Assembly (NCBI GenBank): GCA_016584305.1
Contig: JACEEZ010016454.1
Coordinates: 316,001-380,000, forward strand
Length of the DNA: 64,000 nt
DNA from: Chionoecetes opilio
Lineage: Eukaryota > Arthropoda > Malacostraca > Decapoda > Majidae
Direction of reading: 5' to 3'
Part shown: in pieces, positions 1-29,902 of the stretch
Position numbering within the stretch: the stretch's first letter is position 1
Layout: every line of letters begins with the position of its first letter
Notes under the pieces: generated by a model
What the model saw: the letters and a program-made list of their open reading frames with translations, nothing else
The model's database searches: none
What the model was told of the DNA's origin: nothing
Position numbers and translations under genes: made by a program

Positions 1-192
1 TCGGGAGGTGTCTTGTTACTCTTCTTTTGAAAAGATGTAAGTCATAGGAAAGTGGAAAAACAACAGAAACAGGAAGAGAGTTCCAGAGTTTATCAGTGGG
101 AAAAAAAAAAAAAAAAAAAAAGCCTGGGTCGATTAGTGCCGTTGTTTTGAGGCTGCCGTTGTTTTAAATGCCGGTTAAACGAGGTTCTCCTG
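1..192 (-). mobile_element. pogo/Tigger-like MITE, copy A, cut by window edge
   Basis: This is the reverse-orientation end of a MITE family that occurs four times in the window (also near 517, 25380 and 33062). The terminal inverted repeat reads CAGGAGAACCTCGTTTAACC on the complement and is followed by a TA dinucleotide at 193-194, as expected for Tc1/mariner/pogo-type insertion. An A-rich tract at about 97-121 and the segment related to a LINE reverse-transcriptase tail are both present. The other end lies outside the window. Confidence 0.75.
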
Positions 193-206
193 TATGCCAA
201 TGCATG

Positions 207-465
207 ACGTGAGTGGCCCGGTGGTCTGCGTAGTGGTTACCAGACACAGCTCATAGCCAAGAGGACCCGGCTTCAAATCCTCGGCCTGGCGGAGACGAAA
301 TGGACTTGTCTCCTTTCGTACTACAACCCCTGTTCACCTTGTAGAGGATATGTGTGTGATGTAAAGCTGTGCAGTTGTGATCTCAAAATCCCGGCAAGAG
401 CTGAGGGTGGCAATCCCTACCTCCTATAGGTGTGGATGTGTAAGTGGTGTGTGTGTGTGTGTGTG
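207..465 (+). mobile_element. tRNA-derived SINE-like repeat
   Basis: A box-A-like stretch (gagtggcccggtggtctgcg, 211-230) and a box-B-like stretch (cggcttcaaatcctcgg, about 269-285) are spaced as in a tRNA-derived Pol III promoter. The 3' part ends in a GT-rich microsatellite at about 449-465. It lies between two copies of the same MITE. The 3' boundary is uncertain and no target-site duplication was identified. Confidence 0.6.
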
Positions 466-516
466 GACTGTTGCTCAGCAGCAGTAATGGTCATCGCCAC
501 ACCACAAAAAGTAGTA

Positions 517-569
517 CAGGAGAACCTCATTTAACCGGCATTCAAAACAACGGCACTAATCGACCCAGG

Positions 570-609
<40 letters not shown>

Positions 610-937
610 CTTTTTTCACTGATAAACTCTGGAACTCTCTTCCTGTTTCTATTTTTCCACTTTCCTATGACTTAAATCTTTTCAAAAGAAGAGTAACAAG
701 ACACCTCCCGAACTAAATTGGCTCACCCCTCTTTTTTATTTTATTCTCTGACTGTCTTCTTTATAGGGACTGGCAACTAAGCGGGCTTTGTGTTACCCAT
801 TTTTGTTGTGCCCTTGGCCGGTCCCTTGCGATAAAGATTTTGGGCGAGTCCATAAGAGTAACTCTCAAAACAACGGCAAAATGAGTTATACGGCATGCGC
901 TCCCCCCCGAGGGTGCCGGATAAACGAGGTTCTCCTG
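517..937 (+). mobile_element. pogo/Tigger-like MITE, copy B (complete)
   Basis: Complete copy with inverted ends CAGGAGAACCTCATTTAACC at the left and GGATAAACGAGGTTCTCCTG at the right, flanked by TA at 515-516 and 938-939. Inside are a long T-tract and a segment that reads like the extreme C-terminus of a non-LTR retrotransposon reverse transcriptase (motifs WNSLP and FKRRV). It therefore looks like a non-autonomous DNA element that captured a LINE 3' fragment. No transposase is encoded. Confidence 0.8.
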
Positions 938-1407
938 TATATGGGTGTTAGAATAAAAGAATAAAAATACATAATAACAATTACTGAAGGCAAGTCACAA
1001 AACAATAGTATGTCAAACTTTCATATTTCATTGCAGTAAATTATTGGGATAAAAGAATGTGAGTAGGTAAATGTAAGGCTAAGGGGAAAAAATGCTGTAA
1101 GAGGATGAATGTGAGCAAAAGGAGTGTGCGTGATTTTTTTTTTAAGATTTGCAAATTTGTGCAATTTTGTGTAAATTTAAGTCAAATTTTAGTAGTTTTT
1201 TGAAAATGTGCCATGGTTTAGGCTTACAATTTTTTTTTAGTAATGGGTGAGCAATCTGCTCTATGTTTGGGAGAAGAACATTTGTATAAAAAAAGAAAAA
1301 TATGGTGCCAATTAACAACTGAAGAAAAAAATTAAGAGACGTGACATTCTTTCTTACATGCATCAGTGACAGTCTCAACATGCTACACAAACAGAGGCAA
1401 TACTCAC
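938..1407. other. AT-rich stretch, no exon recognised
   Basis: This is the intron or downstream sequence after the last CPLANE1 exon found in the window. It contains homopolymer A/T runs and no open frame with splice sites that I can tie to CPLANE1. The missing C-terminal exons are presumably to the left of the window. Confidence 0.4.
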
Positions 1408-20458
<19,051 letters not shown>

Positions 20459-20623
20459 GTTCCTTCGTTACATCTTAATCCTTTGGTAATACGTACTACA
20501 AAAAAATAATTACCAAAATGTTAAATTAATGAATAGATACAAATAGACAAACAAATGACGAAGTAAGAACATGAATGATGAAACTTATGTCATTTTGTAT
20601 GATTTATGCTTTAAATAGAGGTA

Positions 20624-20948
20624 CAGCCAAATTCCCAACATCCGACCTCCAAACATCCGACTTGTCCAAACAACCGACTTTTTTCACCACCACATTGTCT
20701 CGTTTTGGCCATTTATTTTACTTAGTTTTTTTTTTTTAGTTTTTAGAAAACATTGATTTGTGGCTGTATTTATGCATGAATTTTACTTTCGCATATACCA
20801 CTGGCTCGGCCTTTAGGAGCTGCATCTTTTATGTTCTATACCATTTTGTCCTTACGTTTATGGTTACTGTGATATCCGAACATCCGACTATTCCAATTAT
20901 CCGACCTACCTTCGGTCCCCCCAAGGTCGGATAATTAATACTTAGCTG
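20624..20948. mobile_element. pogo/Tigger-like MITE, 325 bp
   Basis: Inverted ends CAGCCAAATTCCCAACATCC and, on the complement of the right end, CAGCTAAGTATTAATTATCC are flanked by TA at 20622-20623 and 20949-20950. The interior repeats the phrase CATCCGAC near both ends. No open frame. Confidence 0.75.
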
Positions 20949-21391
20949 TAAGCCCAAAAATAACTAGGGTACTAACCTAACCTATCCTGATAAAATTATA
21001 GAATCCTTTCCCGCCCTTAGGTCTCACAAAAAGGTTATTGGTAAGGTTAGGTTAGATTATAGTGAGGCTAGGTTAGCAATAATTTTATGTGGGGTCCAGG
21101 GAGGGAGTCATTTTGGGGGGCAGGAAGGGAGTATCTCTCCCCCACTTTATAATTACGTTTTAGAGGTATCTGAAGGGATCTGTCAAGGTCTGGAGGAAAA
21201 AAAAACAATAAGAAGGGCGGGAAAGGACTGTAGAATTTTACCTTTTTAGCCTCAATCTCATTTAACATTACTCATTTTCAGCACAGTTGCAATAGCATTT
21301 CCTTCTCTTCAGTTATTGAGGGCCCCGGCATGGCAACACGTACACACTCCCGTACTGTTCTCCTTCCACCGTCCAGCGAGGTCTGTCAGAT

Positions 21392-22709
21392 GGGGTGGTC
21401 AGTTCGTACACAAGTTGTTTCGTACACCAGTAGATTCGTACACCAAAAAGTTGTTTCGTAGTCTATATGAAACGCATTCTAGACTACTCGACCCGCGTGA
21501 CAACTCGCCCCAGACAACTCGACCTCGCCTAAAAGACAGCTCGACCCACGGAAAAAGACAAGTCGACCCACATCGGCGAAGGCGGAGAAAGCATTTACTA
21601 TATTTGTTACTGTTTTCACATGTCGCCATACATATAAGTTTTCCATATTGTGACTAATATATATATATATCACATATCACATTGTACCCAATATTTGTAA
21701 TGCAAATAAAACGTTATATTATAAATATCTATTATCATATCTATTATAAAAAAGATTGATTAAAACAATTAATTTGTAAATATATAATTTTATTATGACA
21801 TCATTTTGTGCACTGTCGGACATGCTAATTGACCTAACTAATTGCACTTGCCTACCATAACTTTGATCGTTTGATGATGGACGTGTGATCATATTTTTGT
21901 ATCGTTACAGGATGAGCGTTGGAAGTTGAACGATTTGCTGCGACTTGAAGGCTTCAACGACTCTAATTTAATTTCATACATTTTAGATCTAATTAATCGA
22001 TAGTAAATCATCGTCAGTAATACATATATATGTGTCTCATTTATACAATATGTGTCGGAGTGTTTGTGTAACTCAATACCGTGCTTTAATAATTTATATT
22101 GTGTCTGCTCGTTTTGAAATGTAATGACATTTGAAATGTTGTACATTAGTGTACAACTCAATACGAATATTTAAAAATTCATAAATAGCATCCGATTATA
22201 CATAAATAAAGATGTGTAGTCTTCTTGTGTTATTGTGTAGAACTCAATACATTTTTTACAATCATGGTGCTATTTCAATTTTTAAAGTAATTATTTCATC
22301 TTGTGATTACGGCATGAAATCACATAGATAATTCTATGACTAATTACTATAGTCAATGTGAAGTATATATGTAACAAATGAACAGAAGTAGACTTTAGAA
22401 TCAGATGCCACTTCAAACAATTTAACAGTATACAGGGAGCCTGGACTGGGGCCACTTGTCCTGGGGCGAGTAGTCTCACGATTGGGTCCACCTGTCTTGG
22501 GTCGACCTGTCTAGTGGGTCGACCTGTCTCAGGTCGAGTTGTCACTTGGGTCGACTTGTCCAGGCTCCATATGAAACCATAGTCGTTTCGTACACTGAGC
22601 TCAGAGTTGAACTTACACCAGGTATGTACGAAAAAAGTCAAAACCAGTGTACGAAACAACTAACAAAACCTGGGTACGAAACAACTTGTGTATGAACCTC
22701 CCTGTAACC
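21392..22709. mobile_element. MITE with 8-bp duplication, interrupted by a second element
   Basis: The outer element starts GGGGTGGTCAGTTCGTACAC and ends CTCCCTGTAACC. It is flanked by TGTCAGAT at 21384-21391 and 22710-22717. Its ends repeat the phrase GTTGTTTCGTAC in inverted orientation. An uninterrupted 237-bp copy is present at 43195-43431. The 8-bp duplication suggests a hAT- or P-type transposase supplied elsewhere. Confidence 0.85.
21474..22569. mobile_element. Nested element inserted in the 21392 MITE
   Basis: An insertion of about 1.1 kb with TATGAAAC on both sides (21466-21473 and 22570-22577). The empty site is visible in the copy at 43195. Its ends carry several degenerate subterminal repeats related to CAAGTCGACCC/CAGGTCGACCC in opposite orientations; the extreme ends match poorly. 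The middle is AT-rich without a transposase frame, so it is non-autonomous. Confidence 0.8.
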
Positions 22710-23062
22710 TGTCAGATAGCTCAGGGCGATTGTCCCGTGTCTAGGGGACATGTGAAATAACTGTGATTTGTTATGGACACACGTGGCGAAGGTTTGATGT
22801 CATGTTAGGCGCGTGGAAGAGGTGTTGCAGGCATGACACTGGTGACAGTAGTGTTGACAAGTCTGTCCTGCTTATTTATTCAGTGTTGCAGAACCGAAGC
22901 TTCCGTTGGATGTCCCAATCTTGCTTTCGACGAAGCAAGGCAAATAATAGAATGAATCACTAATGAATACTCCGCTCTTAAACCATAACCCTAAGCTTCA
23001 TCAGTTCTATCAGTGCGTAACAAGTTATAGAATTAAACAAACATTATAGACGCGTCACTCAC

Positions 23063-23760
23063 TTCACACCGCCTGAACCGCCGCCTTGTGTTGTTGTTGA
23101 AGCCTCGGCTGCATCTGCTGAGTATAAAAAAATACATCAATATACATTTTGCTGGCGTTTACATGTAATAAATACATATGACTCATAGATTGACGCTATT
23201 TCACTTTTTTTATCCATAAAAAATGTATAAAATTGCTGGATATTTCAATAATAGTCCTATTGCATATAATTCTCTTTTAGACATGTATGATAAGATTTTA
23301 TATGCAATTCTGTGGACTATTTGATATTACCAGAATTATGTGTGTGTTTGACGTCTGATAGGAGCCTCAGAATGTTCTATAGGCCTGTTTGTAGCTATGC
23401 CTCAGATGTGCTGTGTTTGTTGACATCTGGCGCAGGTGTGCGGCCGCCGCCACAAAGGACCTCCACACTTCCGGCCCTTTATGCTGTTACCTCCCCGCGT
23501 GGCGTTATTGCTGGCTGGTGAACACTTCTACGCAAGGTATTCACACAGCGGTACTTAGAAACAATGTTATTTACATGTATTGTGTTGGAATAGGATGGTT
23601 AGTGTGAGCGCGTCGGGAGGCAGGCCGCGTCCATCTGTCACTCACCTGCCACAGATGGTGACGCGACGCCACCCGCCGCCCCGCGCACCACACCACCTCC
23701 ACCACCTGCCTGGACCTACTACTGCGGTAATGTAGTGGTTCTATAGCAGGCTGATTACTG
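23063..23760. promoter_or_regulatory. Candidate divergent promoter region with GC-rich patch
   Basis: This lies between the oppositely directed CPLANE1 and BTB zinc-finger genes. The patch at about 23600-23720 is rich in CG dinucleotides, unlike the AT-rich surroundings. On the minus strand two GC-rich segments end in strong donors GTGAGTGAC (exons starting at 23646 and 23063 in plus coordinates). Either could be a non-coding first exon of CPLANE1 splicing to the acceptor TTTTTTTGTAG near 20485. No TATA box was identified. This is inference from position and composition only. Confidence 0.35.
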
Positions 23761-24107
23761 TAGTGTCTCCAGCCACATGATATAAAGGGTATAGTGATGG
23801 CATGGAGTCAACTGTGACTTCCTCAGTTAGTTTCCAGACAAACTGACATGATAAATATACACGTTTTAGGGGTACACTTTTACGATGGCACCAAACTTCC
23901 CTACACAATAGGGAGCATGGTTTTTGTTTACCTTATTGTATTCTAAGAGACATTTTCTCTTTGAGCTTTCCGTCGCAAATCAATAGTTTCGGAGATATGA
24001 ACATTTTAGGTGGGAGGAAGAATACGTCTACTTGCTTACAAAATGCCTCTCTCTTCCTCTTCTTGTGACCTGTATCGCTTTTGTTTCGGAGGCGCACCCG
24101 TGGCTAC

Positions 24108-24250
24108 CTTACCTTACCTAACCTTACCTAACCTAACCTGAACCTGAACCTAAACCTGAACCGAACCTTACCTAACCTAACCTAACCTTACCTTACCTTA
24201 CCTTACCTTACCTTACCTTACCTTACCTTACCTTACCTTACCTAACCTAC
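24108..24250. repeat. Interstitial telomere-like repeats (TTAGG/TAAGG type)
   Basis: CCTAA, CCTTA and CCTGAA pentamers and variants cover about 140 bp, including roughly a dozen consecutive CCTTA units. CCTAA is the complement of the arthropod telomere repeat TTAGG. The array lies about 400 bp upstream of the first coding exon of the zinc-finger gene. Confidence 0.85.
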
Positions 24251-24626
24251 ACGTAGGTAGCTCGTTCACCCATTACTTTGTTGCCTCTTCTTCCTTCTTG
24301 TAGACATAGCCTTAAATTCCTACCTCGGTGTCGTAATCTAACTGATTGTGGTGAAAAATATGAGTATCTCAATAACGGCAACAAAATTCTGTGTGATCCA
24401 TAAGTCTATGAAATGATTGCCAAGAGATGCTCCCCCATCATTATAAGATTTGCCAACTCATAAAATATGCTTTCTTTAGGTCCCTTTCAAGGCATAGATA
24501 CACTGACTCAGTCCCACAACAATGGCCGAGGTACTCAGCTCTATATTGCAGAGAAGTACAGCTGTGCGCGAACTTTGCTTTCCTCCTTTAAAGGTTCCCC
24601 TAAACAATTCCCTAATTCTTTTTCAG

Positions 24627-25448
24627 GTAGAAGAAACCCCACCATGGATGATGAATGTCTTTCTTTAACTTGGAATAATCATGCTGCTACATACAGACAG
24701 ACACTGAACACCTTAAGGAAAGAGGTAAGCATTGATCTCATTCATTTTATCTGAATGGCAGTATTTAACACAGGTCATTCTGAACTCCAGGTACTTGGTT
24801 GCAAGATTTGTACTAGTGAAGAGGAACTAGTGTGAACATTCTTAGGGATGTTCAGAAAAAATATGAAAGATAGCGACTGACTATTCTCCCCAAAAGGACA
24901 CAGCTTAGCTCAGCCAAAGCCGTCTGTATGTAAAAGCCTGCGCCTGAGATTGATGACGTCACGGACGGAGTCTGTACGAGGCCACCGAGATGACAAGTTT
25001 ACCTACCTAATTATATGTTTATCAGTATAAAAGATATATTGTTATCTTCGGAAAGGGTTTGTTCTATTATTTTATCAAATAAAACCCGTAAAACACACTA
25101 AAGAAATCCCCATTATGAGACTCAAGAATATGCAAAATTTAAAACTCTTCACCTTTTAATATTTTTCTCGAAAACATTTTACATGGAGAACATCAATAGA
25201 AGCGGAATTTAGTTAGCTTTCCATTGCATATTTTGTTTTCTGAAAAATGAATTAGCACATGCATAAATTAGCGTTAACTAAATACATAACATCATGAAAT
25301 CGGGTAATTTCCTCCCAAATTATATTTTTTATCAGTATAAAAGATATATTGTTATTTGGGAAATGTTTATTCTATAATACGGGAAAAACCTCATTTAACC
25401 GGCATTCAACAACTGCAGCCTCAAAACAACGGCACTAATCGACCCAGG

Positions 25449-25510
<62 letters not shown>

Positions 25511-25726
25511 CACTGAAAAACTCTGGAACTCTCTTCCTGTTTCTATTTTTCCACTTTCCTATGACTTAAATCTTTCAAAAGAAGAGTAACAAGACACCTC
25601 CCGAACTAAATTGGCTCACCCCTCTTTTTTTTTTTTATTCTCTGACTGTCTTCTTTATAGGGACTGCCAACTAAGCGGGCTTTGTGTTACCATTTTTGTT
25701 GTGCCCTTGGCTGGTTCCTTGCGATG

Positions 25727-25758
<32 letters not shown>

Positions 25759-25985
25759 GATTTTGGGCGATTCCATAAGAGTAACTCTTAAAAAAACGGC
25801 AAAATGAGTTATCCGGCATGCGCTCCCCCCCGAGGTGCCGGATAAACGAGGTTCTCCTGTAGTATTAGTATTTATTAGTATTATTATTAGTATTAGTTTT
25901 ATTATTATCATTATTTATTATTATTAGTATTATTAGTATTATTATTAGTATTATTATTACTATTATTACTATTATTACTATTATT

Positions 25986-26028
<43 letters not shown>

Positions 26029-29000
26029 TTTGTTATTGTTATTATATTATTATTATTATTGTTATTGTTATTGTTATTGTTGTTATTATTATTATTATTA
26101 TTATTATTTTTTATTATTATTATATTATCATCATGAAAACGGAATTGAAGTGGAAAAAAAAACCAAAAAAAGTCAAGGAGAAATATAGAAGGTGATGAAG
26201 AAGAAATAGGAGCAGTGTGGTAACGTTGTGGTGAGAATAAGGAAACATAAGAACATAAGAACATAAGAAAATAAGGAAGCTACAAGAGGCCGCGAGGCCT
26301 ACACGTGGTAGTTCCTGTCACCTAACACTCCCTACATCCCCCTTTTCATCCCATCCATGAACTTATCCAGCTCCCCTTTAAAGCCCCTAATGACTCCGCA
26401 CTAACTACCTGTCTACGGGAGACCATTCCACTCATTCACCACCCTATTTGTGAAACCTTTTTTTTTCCCTATTTCCTTTCTAAATCTACGTTTTTCCAGC
26501 TTGAATCCGTTACTTCTTGTTCTACCCTGGTTAAAAGCCGTAAGAACTTTTCCTACCTCTCCTTATTAAATCCCTTTATCCACTTAAAAACTTCTATCAG
26601 ATCGCCCCTTACTCTGCGTCTCTCGAGTGAGTGTAATTGAATAACTTCAATCTCCTCTCAAAACTAAAGTTACGCATCCCTTGTATCATTTTGGTAAATC
26701 CTTCTCTGCACTTTTTCTAACAACACTAATCCATCCTGTAATATGGAGACCAAAACTGAACTGCATAGTCTAGGTGAGGCCTGACTAGAGCCAGATAAAG
26801 CTTTAGAATAACTTCCGCACTTCTACTTTAAACTTCTGGTAATGAATCCTAATACTCTATTAGCTCTATTTCGGGCCTCAATACATTGTTTCCTAGGTCG
26901 GAGGTCTGGGCTCACCCTCACTCCAAGATTTTTTTCACCTTCTGATCTTTTCAGCGATACATTGCTTATGGTGTATTATTACCAGGGTTTTTTTCTACCA
27001 ACATTCATAACGCTACATTTATCAATATTAAATTCCATCTGCCATTTTGACTGCCCATCGTTAAGTTTATCTAAGTCTCCCTGCAATATGTTTACGTTTA
27101 GACTGTGACCAATAATCCTACCTAACTTAGTATATCAGCAAACTTGCTGATATCACTGCTAATCCCACTATCCAAGTCGTTGATGTAAATCAAAAATAGT
27201 AATGGGGCCCCAAAAAAGACCCTTTTGGAAATCCACTTGTCACCAGTCCCCATTTAGTTTGGAACCATTAATTGTAACCCTTTGTTGCCTATTACTTAGC
27301 CAAGCTCTGATCCAATGAAGAACTTCCATCTATACCATGAGCCCTAACCTTATTTAAGAGTCGCTCGTGTGGTACTTTGTCAAATGCCTTACTAAAATCC
27401 AAATATATTATATCATATCCTTATCATTCTGCCGTCTCATAAACTTTTCCCATAAAAACTCAAAAAATTGGTGAGACATGACCTACCCTTGGGGAATCCA
27501 TGTTGTGAATCATTGATCAAACTATGTTTATCTAAGTGCTCTCTAATGTTTTTTTTCAATAATAGATTCCAATAATTTACCCAAACCCCTGATGTTAGAC
27601 TTACGGGTCGATAATTTGACTTTAGTCCCCTGTCTCCCTCTTAATATTGGAACAACATTTTCCCTTTTCCCCCACAATAATGGCACATCGCCTATCTCAA
27701 CCGATTTCCTAAAAATGTGCACTAACGACTCACTAACAACCCCCTTGCATTCCTTTAATACCCTGGGATACACTTTATCTGGTCCTGGCGATTTAAATGT
27801 TTTCATTTTTTCTATACCCTCTTCCACCATTTTCCCCAGTTATCACAATATCTTTGAGTTTTCCCCCCCTCGCTTCCTTTGAACATCTGTTTACTATCAG
27901 GTATCGTCCTGTGATCCTCCTCCGTAAAACACTTAAGAAATAATCATTTTGACTCCTACACATATCCTCATCCGTATTTAAGACCTCACCTTGTCCTGAC
28001 CTTAAGGGCCCAACTAATTCCCTTGTCTTTGGTTTTATAAACCCGATAGAACCCTTTGGGTCCCTGTTCGCTTGTTCTGCTACTTTAATCTCATAATTGT
28101 TTTTAGCAAAATCGAGTTAATTTCTTCACTGTCCTCGCCATCACGTATACTGTTCTTTGTTTACCATCCTGCCTTGAACCTTAATAAATGTTTCTTTTTT
28201 ACTCCAATGTGGTGTTTTAACTTGGTGGTCATCCATTTTGGGTCACTCTTTCTGGACCTTATTTCCCTATAAGGAATATTTCTTTTTTGTCCGTCAATTA
28301 TATTCCTTACAAATGAGGTAAATCCTCCCCAGCTCCGACCTCACTTCCCCTTCTAACCTCTCTAATTACCTCCTCAGCCCTGACCTCACTTCCCTGTTAA
28401 CCGCTCTAATTATCTCCTCAGCCCCGACCTCACTACCATATCTGACCGCGCCAATTACCTCCAGGTGCCTTCCTAATCCTTCATAAATTTGGTCTTTCCA
28501 CCTGACAACGCCTTGTCCTGGACACTTTCTGCTCCTCCATCCCACACCTCTTATTAATAACCTCCAGGTGTCTTCTTAATCCCGCATAATTGGCCTTTCT
28601 GAAATTAGGTATTCGATGCCCATTGCCACTTTTAATTTTCCCCTTCCCATTTTAAGCTAAATCTGACTCATAATGGTCGCCTATTATCTAAAATCCCCCC
28701 GACCTCCACATTTGTAACTAAATCGTCTCTATTTGTCAGCAAAAAGATCTAGAATATTATCTCCTCTAGTAGCTCCTGATTGCTTTGGGCTTAGGAAGTT
28801 ATCCGGATTAAAATTTAACAATTCATCTGCATCGCTGTCACCTATGATTAAAACCCCGTCTATATTCCTAAGATTAAAATCTCCCACCACGCATAATCGA
28901 TATATCTGCAGGCCTTTTTATTTCTTCCCATATAGGAGCTGAATCCCCCTTTACATAAGTTTGGAGGCTATACACTACACCAAAAACCATTTTCTCAGTT

Positions 29001-29840
29001 CCCTCCGTAACCTTACCCATATAGACTCTATGCTGTCATCTGTTTTTATAACATTGTTAACACAACACTGCAATGCATCTCTTGCATAAAGCGCAACTCC
29101 TCCTCCTCGTCTGCCTACTCTGAACGAAACAGTTTGTATAGTAAACCTTCAAGCAACTCCTCTTTTTTTTGTCAATTTTCCCTTTATCTTTAACTAAACC
29201 CCTCCTCTCTCTCTTCTTACGAATCACTTTAGTTCCCTGCCTTCTGAAACTCCTCCTAGTGTCGCAAGTTTCCTTTACCCCAACCCCCGTGTCTAAACCC
29301 CGAAACAGGTGATAGTGGATAAAGGTGGGGAGGAAGGAACACTGGCAGAGAAGGGACGCTGTGGGAGTGTGTTGAGGGAGCCAGGCAGGAAGGGAAAGAA
29401 TAATGGATGGGTTGGGTTTATTTATATTATAGTGACAAAAAAGATACTGACATATATAATAATGAACACTTCAAAGTTGCTTGCCTCACATTCTGGCTGG
29501 CACAGAACACACATATATAACTTGTAGGTTTAGAACACCAGGTAGTGATGCAGAACACAGCCATCGCCGTGACGCGCTGGGTCACCACACGCATCACCAG
29601 GTTCGCCACGCAAACACAGTCAAGAATACAAACACAACTCATGAAACTGTAAACAATGTTGTCCTGTAGTAGTAATGACGTGAGGCTGCCTCTTCACTGC
29701 CAGGCACTGCCACTCCCTCTCTCATTCTTTTTTTTATTCTTTTTTTCCAGATTTTATTTTTATTTTTTTATTGTATTTTATTTTTATTTTTTTATTGTAT
29801 TTTATTTTTATTTTTTTATAGTATTTTTATTTATTTTTTA

Positions 29841-29902
<62 letters not shown>

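Noticed and set aside
24467..24643. Upstream in-frame ATG extension of the BTB-ZF protein
   Set aside because: A strong acceptor (CTTTTTCAG, 24618-24626) lies between it and the family-typical start. The intermediate ATG at 24644 has an excellent context.
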